7,758 bases of DNA from JAWVZY01 sp033721955 (GCA_033721955.1 JAWVZY010000036.1:1-7758); one strand, 5' to 3'; positions 1 to 5,867 are shown, numbered from the stretch's first letter. Numbers and translations are program-made. Notes: generated by a model from the letters alone, not told the origin.

Positions 1-1574
1 CCTGTTTTAACAGTAAGTGAGCCCGAAAGTTCATTTATAATATCAAATGTTTTTTGTGCCGATGCTTTATCTGAAAATTTATCTTCTTCCAACAGGTTTC
101 TAAAAGCGCTAAAGAGAACTTTATTTTTTTGTTCAAGAACGCGCCATACATCATCGCGCATTATTGGTGTTGCAGGATGCAGAAGAAATTCTAAAAGCGC
201 GTCATTGTCATGTGGATCTATGCACGCTTTTGCCAGGGCAAAAAGAGAAGACACATAGCTGTTATCCAGAGCATTAGTATCGCCTGATACATAAACAGGT
301 ATGCCCCTGCCTCTTAATATCTCAGATATCTCTTCTTGCTCGCGGTTAGTTCTGGTTATGACCGATATTTCACCCCAATTTGTACCCTCTTTATTTAATT
401 CAAGTATTTTTTCTACAATAAACGAATGTTCTTCAGTATCTGTGTTGAATTCGTTTATTTCAATATCCTGTGAATCGCTGAATTCGCCATGAGCTATTAA
501 TCTTTTATCAGGGAGTCCAAGTTCAGAGGTTAATCTTTTCTCGCTTTTATTTGCCAGGTTGAGCGCGGCATTTAAAAGGAGGTTAGGGGAGCGGAAATTA
601 TCCTCTAAGCTGACTATTTTTGTGTCAGGATATTTTTTTATGAACTCCCGGAAGTTTTCAATGGTTGCTCCCTGGAAGCGATATATTGCCTGATCATCGT
701 CTCCTACTATGAATATATTATAATTTTGTTCGGGAATTAACAGAAAAAGGAGCTTATTTTGCCCGCCTGAGGTGTCCTGGTATTCATCTACAAGTATTGC
801 TTTGTATCTTTCTTGTAGCTCGTGCCTCAGGCCTTCATTTTCTTCAAGTCCTTCAATGGCGCGCATTATCATGTCTTCATAGTCAAAGAGATGGCGGTTT
901 TTCATCTCTTTTTCGTATTTTTGATATATAAGGGCGAGCTCTTTGTTTTTGTTTATATTTTTTTGTGTCTTTTCGTGTTCGCGCTTCACTTTGCCTTTTC
1001 TAGGCCCTCTGCTGGATAATTTTTCTTCATCGGGCATAGCATCAAATTCTGCCTGCCAACCTGCAACAAGCTTTTTAAATTCATCTACACTAATACCTTC
1101 TTTTTTTATGTGGCTAATGGCGCGGGATATGTCATTGAAATAATGGTATTTATCATAGGGTGAATACAGTTCTTTTAATTCTCCGCTTTCTGTAAGTTCA
1201 TCTATAATATTTTCAATTATTTTTGCCCGGTCTATATTTGTGGCTTCGCGCAGATTTCTGCCAAAGCGAAATTCTTGTGGGAATTCTTCAAAAAGAGAAG
1301 AGGCAAAGCCGTGAAATGTACTTGTAGTTATTTTGTAGCCATCCTCGCCGAGAAATTTTATGACACGCTCCTTCATGGCGTTTGCTCCACTTTTAGTAAA
1401 GGTAAGGGTTAAAATGTTTTCGGCGGGTATATCCATATGTCTGACCAAGTATTCAACACGGCTTGCAAGTATATGTGTTTTACCGGTTCCCGGACCCGCG
1501 ATTACCATTGTGGAGGGCGATGAGCTTTCAACGGCCTCTTTTTGTTTGTTTGTAAGTTTTTCTTTCATATGCAT
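1..1574 (-). CDS. UvrD/PcrA-type superfamily 1 ATP-dependent DNA helicase, C-terminus beyond window
   Basis: About 524 codons are visible on the minus strand; the 3' end lies beyond base 1. The translation carries the ordered SF1A motifs: LTNKQKEAV near residues 7-15 (Q-motif region), Walker A AGPGTGKT at 26-33, motif Ia LTFTKSGANAMKERV near 56-70, TFHGF at 86-90, motif II VDEYQDT at 262-268, motif III VGDDDQAIYRFQGA at 290-303 and motif IV LEDNFRS at 323-329. Enzymes of this family unwind DNA 3'-5' using ATP, in excision repair, mismatch repair or removal of proteins from DNA; which role applies here cannot be told. Motifs V and VI are not in the window. Two in-frame ATGs exist, at 1574 and 1568 (protein starting MHMKEK or MKEK). 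An in-frame TAA lies two codons upstream of the first, so the start must be one of these. No Shine-Dalgarno is visible. The gene is divergent from the RNA unit to its right, about 35 bases from that promoter's -35 box. Family call is firm; uvrD versus pcrA versus rep is not. Confidence 0.95.
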   Translation of the reverse strand, partial: MHMKEKLTNKQKEAVESSSPSTMVIAGPGTGKTHILASRVEYLVRHMDIPAENILTLTFTKSGANAMKERVIKFLGEDGYKITTSTFHGFASSLFEEFPQEFRFGRNLREATNIDRAKIIENIIDELTESGELKELYSPYDKYHYFNDISRAISHIKKEGISVDEFKKLVAGWQAEFDAMPDEEKLSSRGPRKGKVKREHEKTQKNINKNKELALIYQKYEKEMKNRHLFDYEDMIMRAIEGLEENEGLRHELQERYKAILVDEYQDTSGGQNKLLFLLIPEQNYNIFIVGDDDQAIYRFQGATIENFREFIKKYPDTKIVSLEDNFRSPNLLLNAALNLANKSEKRLTSELGLPDKRLIAHGEFSDSQDIEINEFNTDTEEHSFIVEKILELNKEGTNWGEISVITRTNREQEEISEILRGRGIPVYVSGDTNALDNSYVSSLFALAKACIDPHDNDALLEFLLHPATPIMRDDVWRVLEQKNKVLFSAFRNLLEEDKFSDKASAQKTFDIINELSGSLTVKT

Positions 1575-1608
1575 ATTTTAACACAAAGCCATAATTGCCA
1601 GAAACTTA

Positions 1609-1636
1609 TTGACAAATATTCTATATATGGTATAAT
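1609..1636 (+). promoter_or_regulatory. Strong sigma70-type promoter for the structured RNA
   Basis: A perfect -35 box TTGACA (1609-1614) and a perfect -10 box TATAAT (1631-1636) are separated by 16 bases. Transcription would be expected to start near 1643, which is where the first long hairpin begins (1644). This is the best promoter match in the window. It lies in the gap between the divergent helicase gene and the GC-rich RNA region. It points away from the helicase gene, towards secD. Confidence 0.85.
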
Positions 1637-1643
1637 GTAGGCC

Positions 1644-1711
1644 TAGTTCGGAGTTGGGCGCTGAATCCTCCCGACCTCTCCTCCTCACGAGACAGCGCCC
1701 GCTCCGAGCTA
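1644..1711 (+). other. Hairpin A: long 5' stem with C-rich loop
   Basis: Bases 1644-1663 pair with 1693-1711 over 19 base pairs with one bulged base at 1654/1655 and a G-U pair at 1647-1708. The 29-nt loop (1664-1692) is rich in C (14 of 29) and contains CCTCCC (1667-1672) and CTCCTCCTC (1678-1686), which resemble anti-Shine-Dalgarno sequence. A T-run (1718-1723) starts six bases after the stem, so this hairpin might also stop some transcription. Confidence 0.8.
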
Positions 1712-1731
1712 TACCAGTTTTTTACTTTTTT

Positions 1732-1813
1732 GGCCGTATCTGAATAGTCGATACCGAATCACAGGGTCTATCATCAGTCATCTGTGGGCGGACCTCTTAT
1801 CCCGGATACGGCC
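1732..1813 (+). other. Hairpin B: 11-bp closing stem with inner CACAG/CTGTG stem
   Basis: GGCCGTATCTG (1732-1742) pairs with CGGATACGGCC-type sequence at 1803-1813, including one T-G wobble (1741-1804). Inside it, CCG (1754-1756) can pair with CGG (1789-1791) and CACAG (1760-1764) with CTGTG (1782-1786), giving a branched or long imperfect arm. An alternative inner pairing of GGGTC (1764-1768) with GACCT (1791-1795) exists, so the interior fold is less certain than the closing stem. Confidence 0.7.
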
Positions 1814-1820
1814 TCCGATT

Positions 1821-1839
1821 TGCCTGCTTCCCGCAGGCA
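1821..1839 (+). other. Hairpin C: TGCCTGC/GCAGGCA stem
   Basis: TGCCTGC (1821-1827) and GCAGGCA (1833-1839) form seven perfect pairs with the loop TTCCC. Part of the structured RNA; short hairpins of this sequence could also be a dispersed genomic repeat, which one window cannot show. Confidence 0.6.
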
Positions 1840-1851
1840 TCAATATAAATT

Positions 1852-1892
1852 CCGACTGACACTCGGTCCCTTGCCGGAGGGGACAGTTCCGG
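1852..1892 (+). other. Hairpin D: nested stem carrying a GGAGG segment
   Basis: CCG (1852-1854) and ACTG (1855-1858) can pair with CAGT (1884-1887) and CGG (1890-1892), leaving two bases bulged. TCCC (1867-1870) pairs with GGGA (1880-1883) inside. The inner loop side contains GGAGG (1876-1880), complementary to the CCTCC segments in the loop of hairpin A. CCGA (1852-1855) with TCGG (1863-1866) is a competing small hairpin. Confidence 0.5.
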
Positions 1893-1898
1893 TAAACA

Positions 1899-1932
1899 TG
1901 ACTGCGCGCTCTGAAAGCAGAGCGCGCAGTCA
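1899..1932 (+). other. Hairpin E: 15-bp perfect GC-rich stem
   Basis: TGACTGCGCGCTCTG (1899-1913) pairs without mismatch with CAGAGCGCGCAGTCA (1918-1932), leaving a 4-nt AAAG loop. It is the most stable local element of the RNA. It is not followed directly by a T-tract, so it is a structural hairpin, not the terminator. Confidence 0.85.
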
Positions 1933-1943
1933 ACCAACACTTA

Positions 1944-1973
1944 CCACGTAATCAACGTGGCCTTTTTATTTTT
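1944..1973 (+). terminator. Intrinsic-terminator-like hairpin ending the structured RNA
   Basis: CCACGT (1944-1949) pairs with ACGTGG (1955-1960) across the loop AATCA. CC and then a T-tract broken by one A (1963-1973) follow. The stem is short (6 bp), so termination may be incomplete. It lies 57 bases before the secD start, so read-through would make the RNA the leader of secDF. Confidence 0.72.
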
Positions 1974-2030
1974 AAAGAGGCGCCCCTTGATTTTTTTTGT
2001 AAACTTCATTACCATATTTAGAGTATATTT

Positions 2031-3524
2031 ATGAGACGACTTTTCCAAAAACCAACAGAAAGAGCTCGGATATGGATGATTGTTATATTAATATTAGCAG
2101 CCGCACTTTTTGCGGCTAATTTAGATTACCCCGCCTTTTGGAATAGATTTGCTGATTGGGCAAATCCTAAAGTAGAGCATTTTAGCTCTGAATATATAGG
2201 GGCAACCTGGACTTTGCCCAGAACTCAAGAGGGCGATGGATATTCTTTAGGCCTGGATTTACAGGGTGGTGTACATCTTGTATATGAGGCGGATCTTTCA
2301 GATATATCTCCCGCCGATGAAGTTGATGCCATGGCATCACTGCGAGATGCTATAGAGAGAAGGGTAAACTTTTTGGGCGTTACAGAGCCGGTAGTCCAAG
2401 TTGAGCGTGGAGAGGATTCCTCGCGCCTTATTGTGGAACTTGCAGGAATTGATGATCCAAATAAAGCTATAGAAGAAATAGGCAAAACTCCTTTACTTGA
2501 ATTTAAGGAATCCAGGTCTGCCGAAGAACAGGAAGGACTTTTGAGAGAAGTATTTCCGGCGGATGCAGGCGAGGGCATAGGTTCTGATCAGTTATTGGGA
2601 ATTTGTTCAGGCGCCAATAGCCAAAATATTGCTACATTTACCCAGATCCTGGGGCAAGATCCCTGCTATGCAAAAACTCAGCTTACCGGCCAATACCTGG
2701 AGAGGGCAACTGTAACAAACCATCCTCAAACCGGGCAGATCCAAATAGCGCTTCAATTTAATGAGGAGGGTTCAAAGCTTTTTGAAGAGATAACAGAGAG
2801 GAATGTTGGAGATGTGGTTGCTATTTATCTCGATGGTGCTCCTGTATCTATACCTGTTGTTAATCAGACAATAACAGGAGGACAGGCAGTAATAACAGGA
2901 AACTTTACTCTGGATGAGGCACGCGAGCTTACTCGCAATCTAAATGCCGGCGCTCTACCTGTTCCTATACATATTATAAGCCAGCAGAGGATAGGTGCCG
3001 CACTTGGCGAGGAGTCACTCAATGACAGCTTGAAGGCCGGTATAATAGCGCTTTTGGCTGTCTTTGTATTTCTTATTATTATTTATCGTTTAAGCGGATT
3101 TTTGGCGGTTATATCTCTTGGAATGTATCTCGCTTTTTTGCTCGCCATAATTAAACTTATACCTATTACACTAACTCTTGCCGGAATTGCCGGTTTAATA
3201 TTATCTATAGGTATGGCCGTGGATGCAAATGTACTTATATTTGAACGCCTTAAGGAAGAATTAGATGAGGTTGAGAGTTTATCTTTTGCCGTGGACAAAG
3301 CATTTTCAAGGGCTTGGCCTTCAATTCGTGACGGTAATATTTCAACCCTGCTTACTGCCGCAATATTATTTTGGTTTTCAACAAGCTTTATACAAGGATT
3401 TGCTCTAACGCTTGGTCTCGGTATCGTTATAAGCTTGTTTTCTGCAATGATAATTACAAAATATTTAATGAAGCTGCTTCTTGTAGGTAAAATAGAGGAG
3501 TGGAAATTTATTTGGTCTCGTTAA
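2031..3524 (+). CDS. secD: Protein translocase subunit SecD
   Basis: A 497-aa RND-family membrane protein that works with SecF to use the proton gradient to pull Sec substrates out of the cell late in translocation. Visible features: N-terminal membrane segment about 14-30; GLDLQGGVHLVYE at 74-86 (SecD signature); the extracytoplasmic P1 region with IERRVNFLGVTEPVVQVE at about 108-125 and TGQYLERATV near 219-228; then a hydrophobic block of about five segments (334-352, 356-375, 378-395, about 438-455, 456-478). The segment ending GMAVDANVLIFERLKEEL (394-411) holds the conserved D398 used in proton coupling. An insertion at about 163-215 carries the protein's only two cysteines, C192 and C212. 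The ATG has only a weak GAG seven bases upstream and no convincing promoter of its own, so transcription may come from the RNA promoter by read-through. secF follows 4 nt later. yajC, a common neighbour, is not adjacent. Confidence 0.97.
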   Translation: MRRLFQKPTERARIWMIVILILAAALFAANLDYPAFWNRFADWANPKVEHFSSEYIGATWTLPRTQEGDGYSLGLDLQGGVHLVYEADLSDISPADEVDAMASLRDAIERRVNFLGVTEPVVQVERGEDSSRLIVELAGIDDPNKAIEEIGKTPLLEFKESRSAEEQEGLLREVFPADAGEGIGSDQLLGICSGANSQNIATFTQILGQDPCYAKTQLTGQYLERATVTNHPQTGQIQIALQFNEEGSKLFEEITERNVGDVVAIYLDGAPVSIPVVNQTITGGQAVITGNFTLDEARELTRNLNAGALPVPIHIISQQRIGAALGEESLNDSLKAGIIALLAVFVFLIIIYRLSGFLAVISLGMYLAFLLAIIKLIPITLTLAGIAGLILSIGMAVDANVLIFERLKEELDEVESLSFAVDKAFSRAWPSIRDGNISTLLTAAILFWFSTSFIQGFALTLGLGIVISLFSAMIITKYLMKLLLVGKIEEWKFIWSR

Positions 3525-3528
3525 TAAT

Positions 3529-4692
3529 ATGATGAAATACAGAAAATTCTTTTATATATTTTCGGCTCTGCTGGTTATAGCCAGTGTTATTTTCATTGCT
3601 CTTTTTCGACTGCCTCTTGGCATTGATTTTAAGGGCGGGTCTTTTATGGAAATAAAATTTGTAGCCGAGATAATAGAACAAGAGCAGAGTCAGATAAATA
3701 TAGAAGAGCCGTCCGCTGAAACCTCTGAAACACAGCAGGAGGCAGATAGCGAAGTGCAAGAGGAGGTGCAGGAGGAAGCACAGGTAGAATCAGAAGAAGA
3801 TAGCTCTTCTGAGGAATTTGATTTTGAATTGCCGCCTGAAATAGAACAGCAATTGCAACAGCAGGAACAACAAGCCCAACAGGAGCAACAGTTAGCAGAA
3901 CAAGAAGCTGCAGAGGAGCAGCAACAGGTAGTAGCAGCTGAAGTTGATGTGCCATCGAGAGAGGAGATAGCGGCAGCACTCGGAGAGCTTGATATAGGAC
4001 AGGTTAATATCCAGCCGGGCGAGGATAATTCTTATATTCTTCGTTTTCGCGAGGTGGATGAATCCACTCACCAAGAAATACTCTCAAGCATCGCGGCTTT
4101 AAGTGAGTCGGAACTGGTGGAGGAACAATTCCAAAGCGTGGGCCCGGTGATAGGAGCTGAAACCATTGAAAAATCTTATCAGGCCATAATCGTGGTTCTT
4201 ATAATGATAGTTATTTATGTAGCTTGGGCCTTTAGAAAGATATCCTATCCTATAGGTTCTGTACGTTATGGCCTTATAGCTTTGGTTGCACTATTTCATG
4301 ATGTGCTTATAACTGTCGGCTTTTTTGCGATATTCACACACATTAAAGGAACAGAGATAGGCGTTCCTTTTGTAGCCGCGCTTTTAACTATAGTAGGTTA
4401 TTCTGTTAACGACACTATTGTTATATTTGATAGGGTGCGGGAAAATTTGAGTCGGATCGGAGGTCAAAAAGATTTTGAGGATTTGGTATCAGATAGCGTA
4501 AAAGAAAATATTGTACGCTCTCTTAACACTTCGCTGACAACACTCTTTGTATTGTTTGCCATATTTTTCTTTGGCGGTGCTACCATTCATAATTTTGTAT
4601 TTACATTGATAATTGGAATTGCTATCGGAACCTACTCTTCGCTGTTTTTGGCAAGTCCGCTTCTTGTCAGCTGGGCTAAGCGGATAAGGTAA
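3529..4692 (+). CDS. secF: Protein translocase subunit SecF with large acidic Q/E-rich insertion
   Basis: A 387-aa partner of SecD. Segments: TM1 about 8-26; the signature GIDFKGGSFMEIKF at 31-44; an acidic insertion 44-143; the remaining extracytoplasmic domain about 144-206 (REEIAAALGELDIGQVNI, ending near VGPVIGAE at 204-211); then about five membrane segments from 216 to 383. GYSVNDTIVIFDRVREN (290-306) is the conserved SecF motif, and D295 is the membrane aspartate of the proton path. Many SecF proteins are about 300 aa; the excess is largely explained by the insertion. The start lies 4 nt after the secD stop with no Shine-Dalgarno, so translational coupling is likely. A second ATG follows immediately (3532). 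The call rests on both conserved motifs and on gene order. Confidence 0.96.
   Translation: MMKYRKFFYIFSALLVIASVIFIALFRLPLGIDFKGGSFMEIKFVAEIIEQEQSQINIEEPSAETSETQQEADSEVQEEVQEEAQVESEEDSSSEEFDFELPPEIEQQLQQQEQQAQQEQQLAEQEAAEEQQQVVAAEVDVPSREEIAAALGELDIGQVNIQPGEDNSYILRFREVDESTHQEILSSIAALSESELVEEQFQSVGPVIGAETIEKSYQAIIVVLIMIVIYVAWAFRKISYPIGSVRYGLIALVALFHDVLITVGFFAIFTHIKGTEIGVPFVAALLTIVGYSVNDTIVIFDRVRENLSRIGGQKDFEDLVSDSVKENIVRSLNTSLTTLFVLFAIFFFGGATIHNFVFTLIIGIAIGTYSSLFLASPLLVSWAKRIR
3658..3957 (+). other. Low-complexity Glu/Gln insertion in SecF (residues 44-143)
   Basis: In these 100 residues I count 28 Glu, 4 Asp and 23 Gln, and no Lys or Arg between K43 and R144. The first part contains VQEE-type repeats (residues 76-86) coded by near-repeats of GTGCARGAGGA; the second part is Gln-rich (107-133) and may form a helix or coiled coil. 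It sits between the first strand and the rest of the first extracytoplasmic domain, so it should face the outside of the membrane. Confidence 0.85.
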
Positions 4693-4733
4693 ATTTGCCA
4701 CGGGTGTGTTTTATGAAATTTCTATGAAGGGTG

Positions 4734-4762
4734 TTGACAATAATTTAAATATATGATTAAAT
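4734..4762 (+). promoter_or_regulatory. Probable promoter for the sigma-region-4/HARE regulator
   Basis: A perfect -35 box TTGACA (4734-4739) is followed after 17 bases by TTAAAT (4757-4762), a 4-of-6 match to the -10 consensus. A start near 4769 would give a leader of about 20 nt before the ATG at 4791. TATGAT (4752-4757) matches better but is only 12 bases from the -35 box. The -35 is convincing; the exact -10 is uncertain in this AT-rich stretch. Confidence 0.55.
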
Positions 4763-4764
4763 TA
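4741..4764 (+). promoter_or_regulatory. Perfect 8-8-8 inverted repeat over the promoter core, possible operator
   Basis: TAATTTAA (4741-4748) and its exact reverse complement TTAAATTA (4757-4764) are separated by eight bases. The left arm starts two bases after the -35 box and the right arm covers the proposed -10 box, a usual place for a repressor site. A dimeric DNA-binding protein could bind here, possibly the downstream regulator itself (inference). The sequence is nearly all A and T, so chance occurrence is a real possibility. Confidence 0.4.
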
Positions 4765-4790
4765 TATATTAGTAATTAATTAATAAAGTT

Positions 4791-5843
4791 ATGCCACAAG
4801 CAACAAAAACCAAAAAGCTCAACATAAAGCCGGCCCTGGATAAGGCGCTTGCTGTTTTGAGTGAGCGAAACGGCGAGATACTTGCCAGAAGGCATGGTGT
4901 TGGAGCCGAGGGAGAGAGGCAAACACTTGAAAAGATAGGTAATGATTACGATATTACAAGGGAGAGGGTAAGACAGATAGAAGAGGCCTCTTATCTTAAG
5001 ATAAGAAACTCTGAGCAGTATGAGCTGCTTGAAGAGGCCTATGGAGAAGTGCGCGCGTTTTTGAATGAGAATTGCGGTGCTGCATCAGAGGATACTCTAA
5101 TGGAGCAATTGGTTACCGAATCACAAAGGCCTTATATGGCTTTGCTTTTGGCATTAAGCAATGAGTTTGTAAAAATTAAAGAAAGCGATGATTTCAAGGC
5201 AAGTTGGGCTTCAGATAAAGAAAGCGCGGCCGCGGTTAAGGCATTGCTAAAAAATACAGTAAAAAAGATAAATAAAACAGGAGAGCCCGTTGACGAAGAA
5301 AAACTATTTTCTATTTTAGATGATGTAAACGAAACAGGTCTATTGATAACTGAAAATAATGTTTACTCTCTTTTGGATATTTCGAAAAAAATACAAAAAG
5401 GACCTTTTGAAAAATGGGGATTGGCTGAATGGGCTGAGATAAATCCTCGCGGTGTTCGTGATAAGGTATTTTTGGTTCTTGAGCGCCACGGAGATCCTCT
5501 GCACTTCAGAGATTTGGCTAAGAAGATAGATGCGGCGCCTTTTGAAGAAAAAAATGATAAAAATACGCACCCTCAAACAGTGCACAATGAACTTATAAAA
5601 GACGACAGATTTGTGCTAATTGGCAGGGGAACGTATGCATTGGCCGACTGGGGTTATATGCCGGGGACGGTAAAAGATGTTATAATGAACATATTAGAAA
5701 AAGAGGGCGAGCCGGTTGAAAAGGATGAACTTATAGACAAGGTTTTGGACCAAAGATTAGTGCAAAAAAACACTATTTTGCTAAATCTACAAAACAGAGA
5801 ACATTTTCAGCGAACTGATGAAAACAAATACTATCTGGCGTAG
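4791..5843 (+). CDS. Sigma70 region 4-like HTH protein with C-terminal HARE-HTH domain
   Basis: A 350-aa predicted cytoplasmic DNA-binding regulator. Residues about 32-72 match the sigma70 region 4 helix-turn-helix: RRHGVGAEGERQTLEKIG, then the recognition helix region ITRERVRQIEEASYLKIR (55-72). That region in sigma factors contacts the -35 element. Sigma regions 2 and 3 are absent, so it should not be a complete sigma factor. Residues about 222-287 (VRDKVFLVLERHGDPLHFRD to GRGTYALADWG) look like a HARE-HTH winged helix, the fold also found in the RNA polymerase delta subunit. A further winged-helix-like segment follows at 292-350, and possibly another at about 86-140. It has its own promoter-like region, and a membrane-protein gene follows 24 nt after its stop. 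Domain calls are good; the biological role (transcription regulator or polymerase-associated factor) is inferred and its targets are unknown. Confidence 0.85.
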   Translation: MPQATKTKKLNIKPALDKALAVLSERNGEILARRHGVGAEGERQTLEKIGNDYDITRERVRQIEEASYLKIRNSEQYELLEEAYGEVRAFLNENCGAASEDTLMEQLVTESQRPYMALLLALSNEFVKIKESDDFKASWASDKESAAAVKALLKNTVKKINKTGEPVDEEKLFSILDDVNETGLLITENNVYSLLDISKKIQKGPFEKWGLAEWAEINPRGVRDKVFLVLERHGDPLHFRDLAKKIDAAPFEEKNDKNTHPQTVHNELIKDDRFVLIGRGTYALADWGYMPGTVKDVIMNILEKEGEPVEKDELIDKVLDQRLVQKNTILLNLQNREHFQRTDENKYYLA

Positions 5844-5867
5844 CTCTCTATAATATACGCTAGAATT

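Larger units (their letters stand above)
1643..1973 (+). ncRNA. Structured non-coding RNA of about 330 nt, family not recognised
   Basis: The segment begins at the expected start of a consensus promoter and ends in an intrinsic-terminator-like hairpin with a T-tract. The first 70 bases are about 66% GC by my count, against AT-rich flanking genes. Hairpins in order: A 1644-1711 (19 pairs, one bulge, 29-nt C-rich loop); B 1732-1742 with 1803-1813 (11 pairs), enclosing CCG 1754-1756/CGG 1789-1791 and CACAG 1760-1764/CTGTG 1782-1786; C 1821-1827 with 1833-1839 (7 pairs, 5-nt loop); D 1852-1892 (CCG and ACTG with CAGT and CGG, enclosing TCCC/GGGA); E 1899-1932 (15 perfect pairs); and the terminator hairpin. 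I see no tRNA-like acceptor/T-arm as in tmRNA, no RNase P P4 core, no SRP GGAAGCAG-type loop, and no single long bulged rod as in 6S RNA. It may be a free trans-acting RNA or the leader of secDF. That it is a structured RNA is well supported; its function is unknown. Confidence 0.72.

Noticed and set aside
822..1143. Plus-strand open frames opposite the helicase gene
   Set aside because: They are Phe/Leu-rich reflections of the helicase codons; the minus-strand frame has every SF1 motif in order.
1570..1645. A promoter for the helicase gene on the minus strand (TTGTCA opposite 1609-1614, or TAGAAT opposite 1618-1623)
   Set aside because: Each box lacks a convincing partner at 16-18 bases; the first pairs only with TATGGC. 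A promoter must exist nearby, but I cannot place it.
1898..1951. A 17-codon reading frame starting ATG ACT GCG inside the structured RNA (MTARSESRARSQPTLTT)
   Set aside because: It is made almost entirely from the two arms of the 15-bp hairpin and part of the terminator. The GGAGG upstream is about 17 bases from the ATG, too far for normal initiation.
1643..1973. Assignment of the RNA to tmRNA, RNase P RNA, 6S RNA or SRP RNA
   Set aside because: I found no tRNA-like ends or tag frame, no RNase P P4 core sequence, no single long bulged rod pairing the 5' and 3' ends, and no SRP-type conserved loop. This was by eye; a covariance-model search would settle it.
3644..3979. A 111-codon open frame on the minus strand across the SecF insertion
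   Set aside because: It is the reverse of the Glu/Gln codon repeats (giving Leu/Pro/Val-rich protein) and lies wholly within secF, whose frame is supported by conserved motifs.
5849..5854. TATAAT just before the GTG-started membrane protein gene
   Set aside because: It is a perfect -10 hexamer but no -35-like sequence or extended -10 TG lies at the right distance, and the gene sits 24 nt behind another gene, so operon transcription is more likely.
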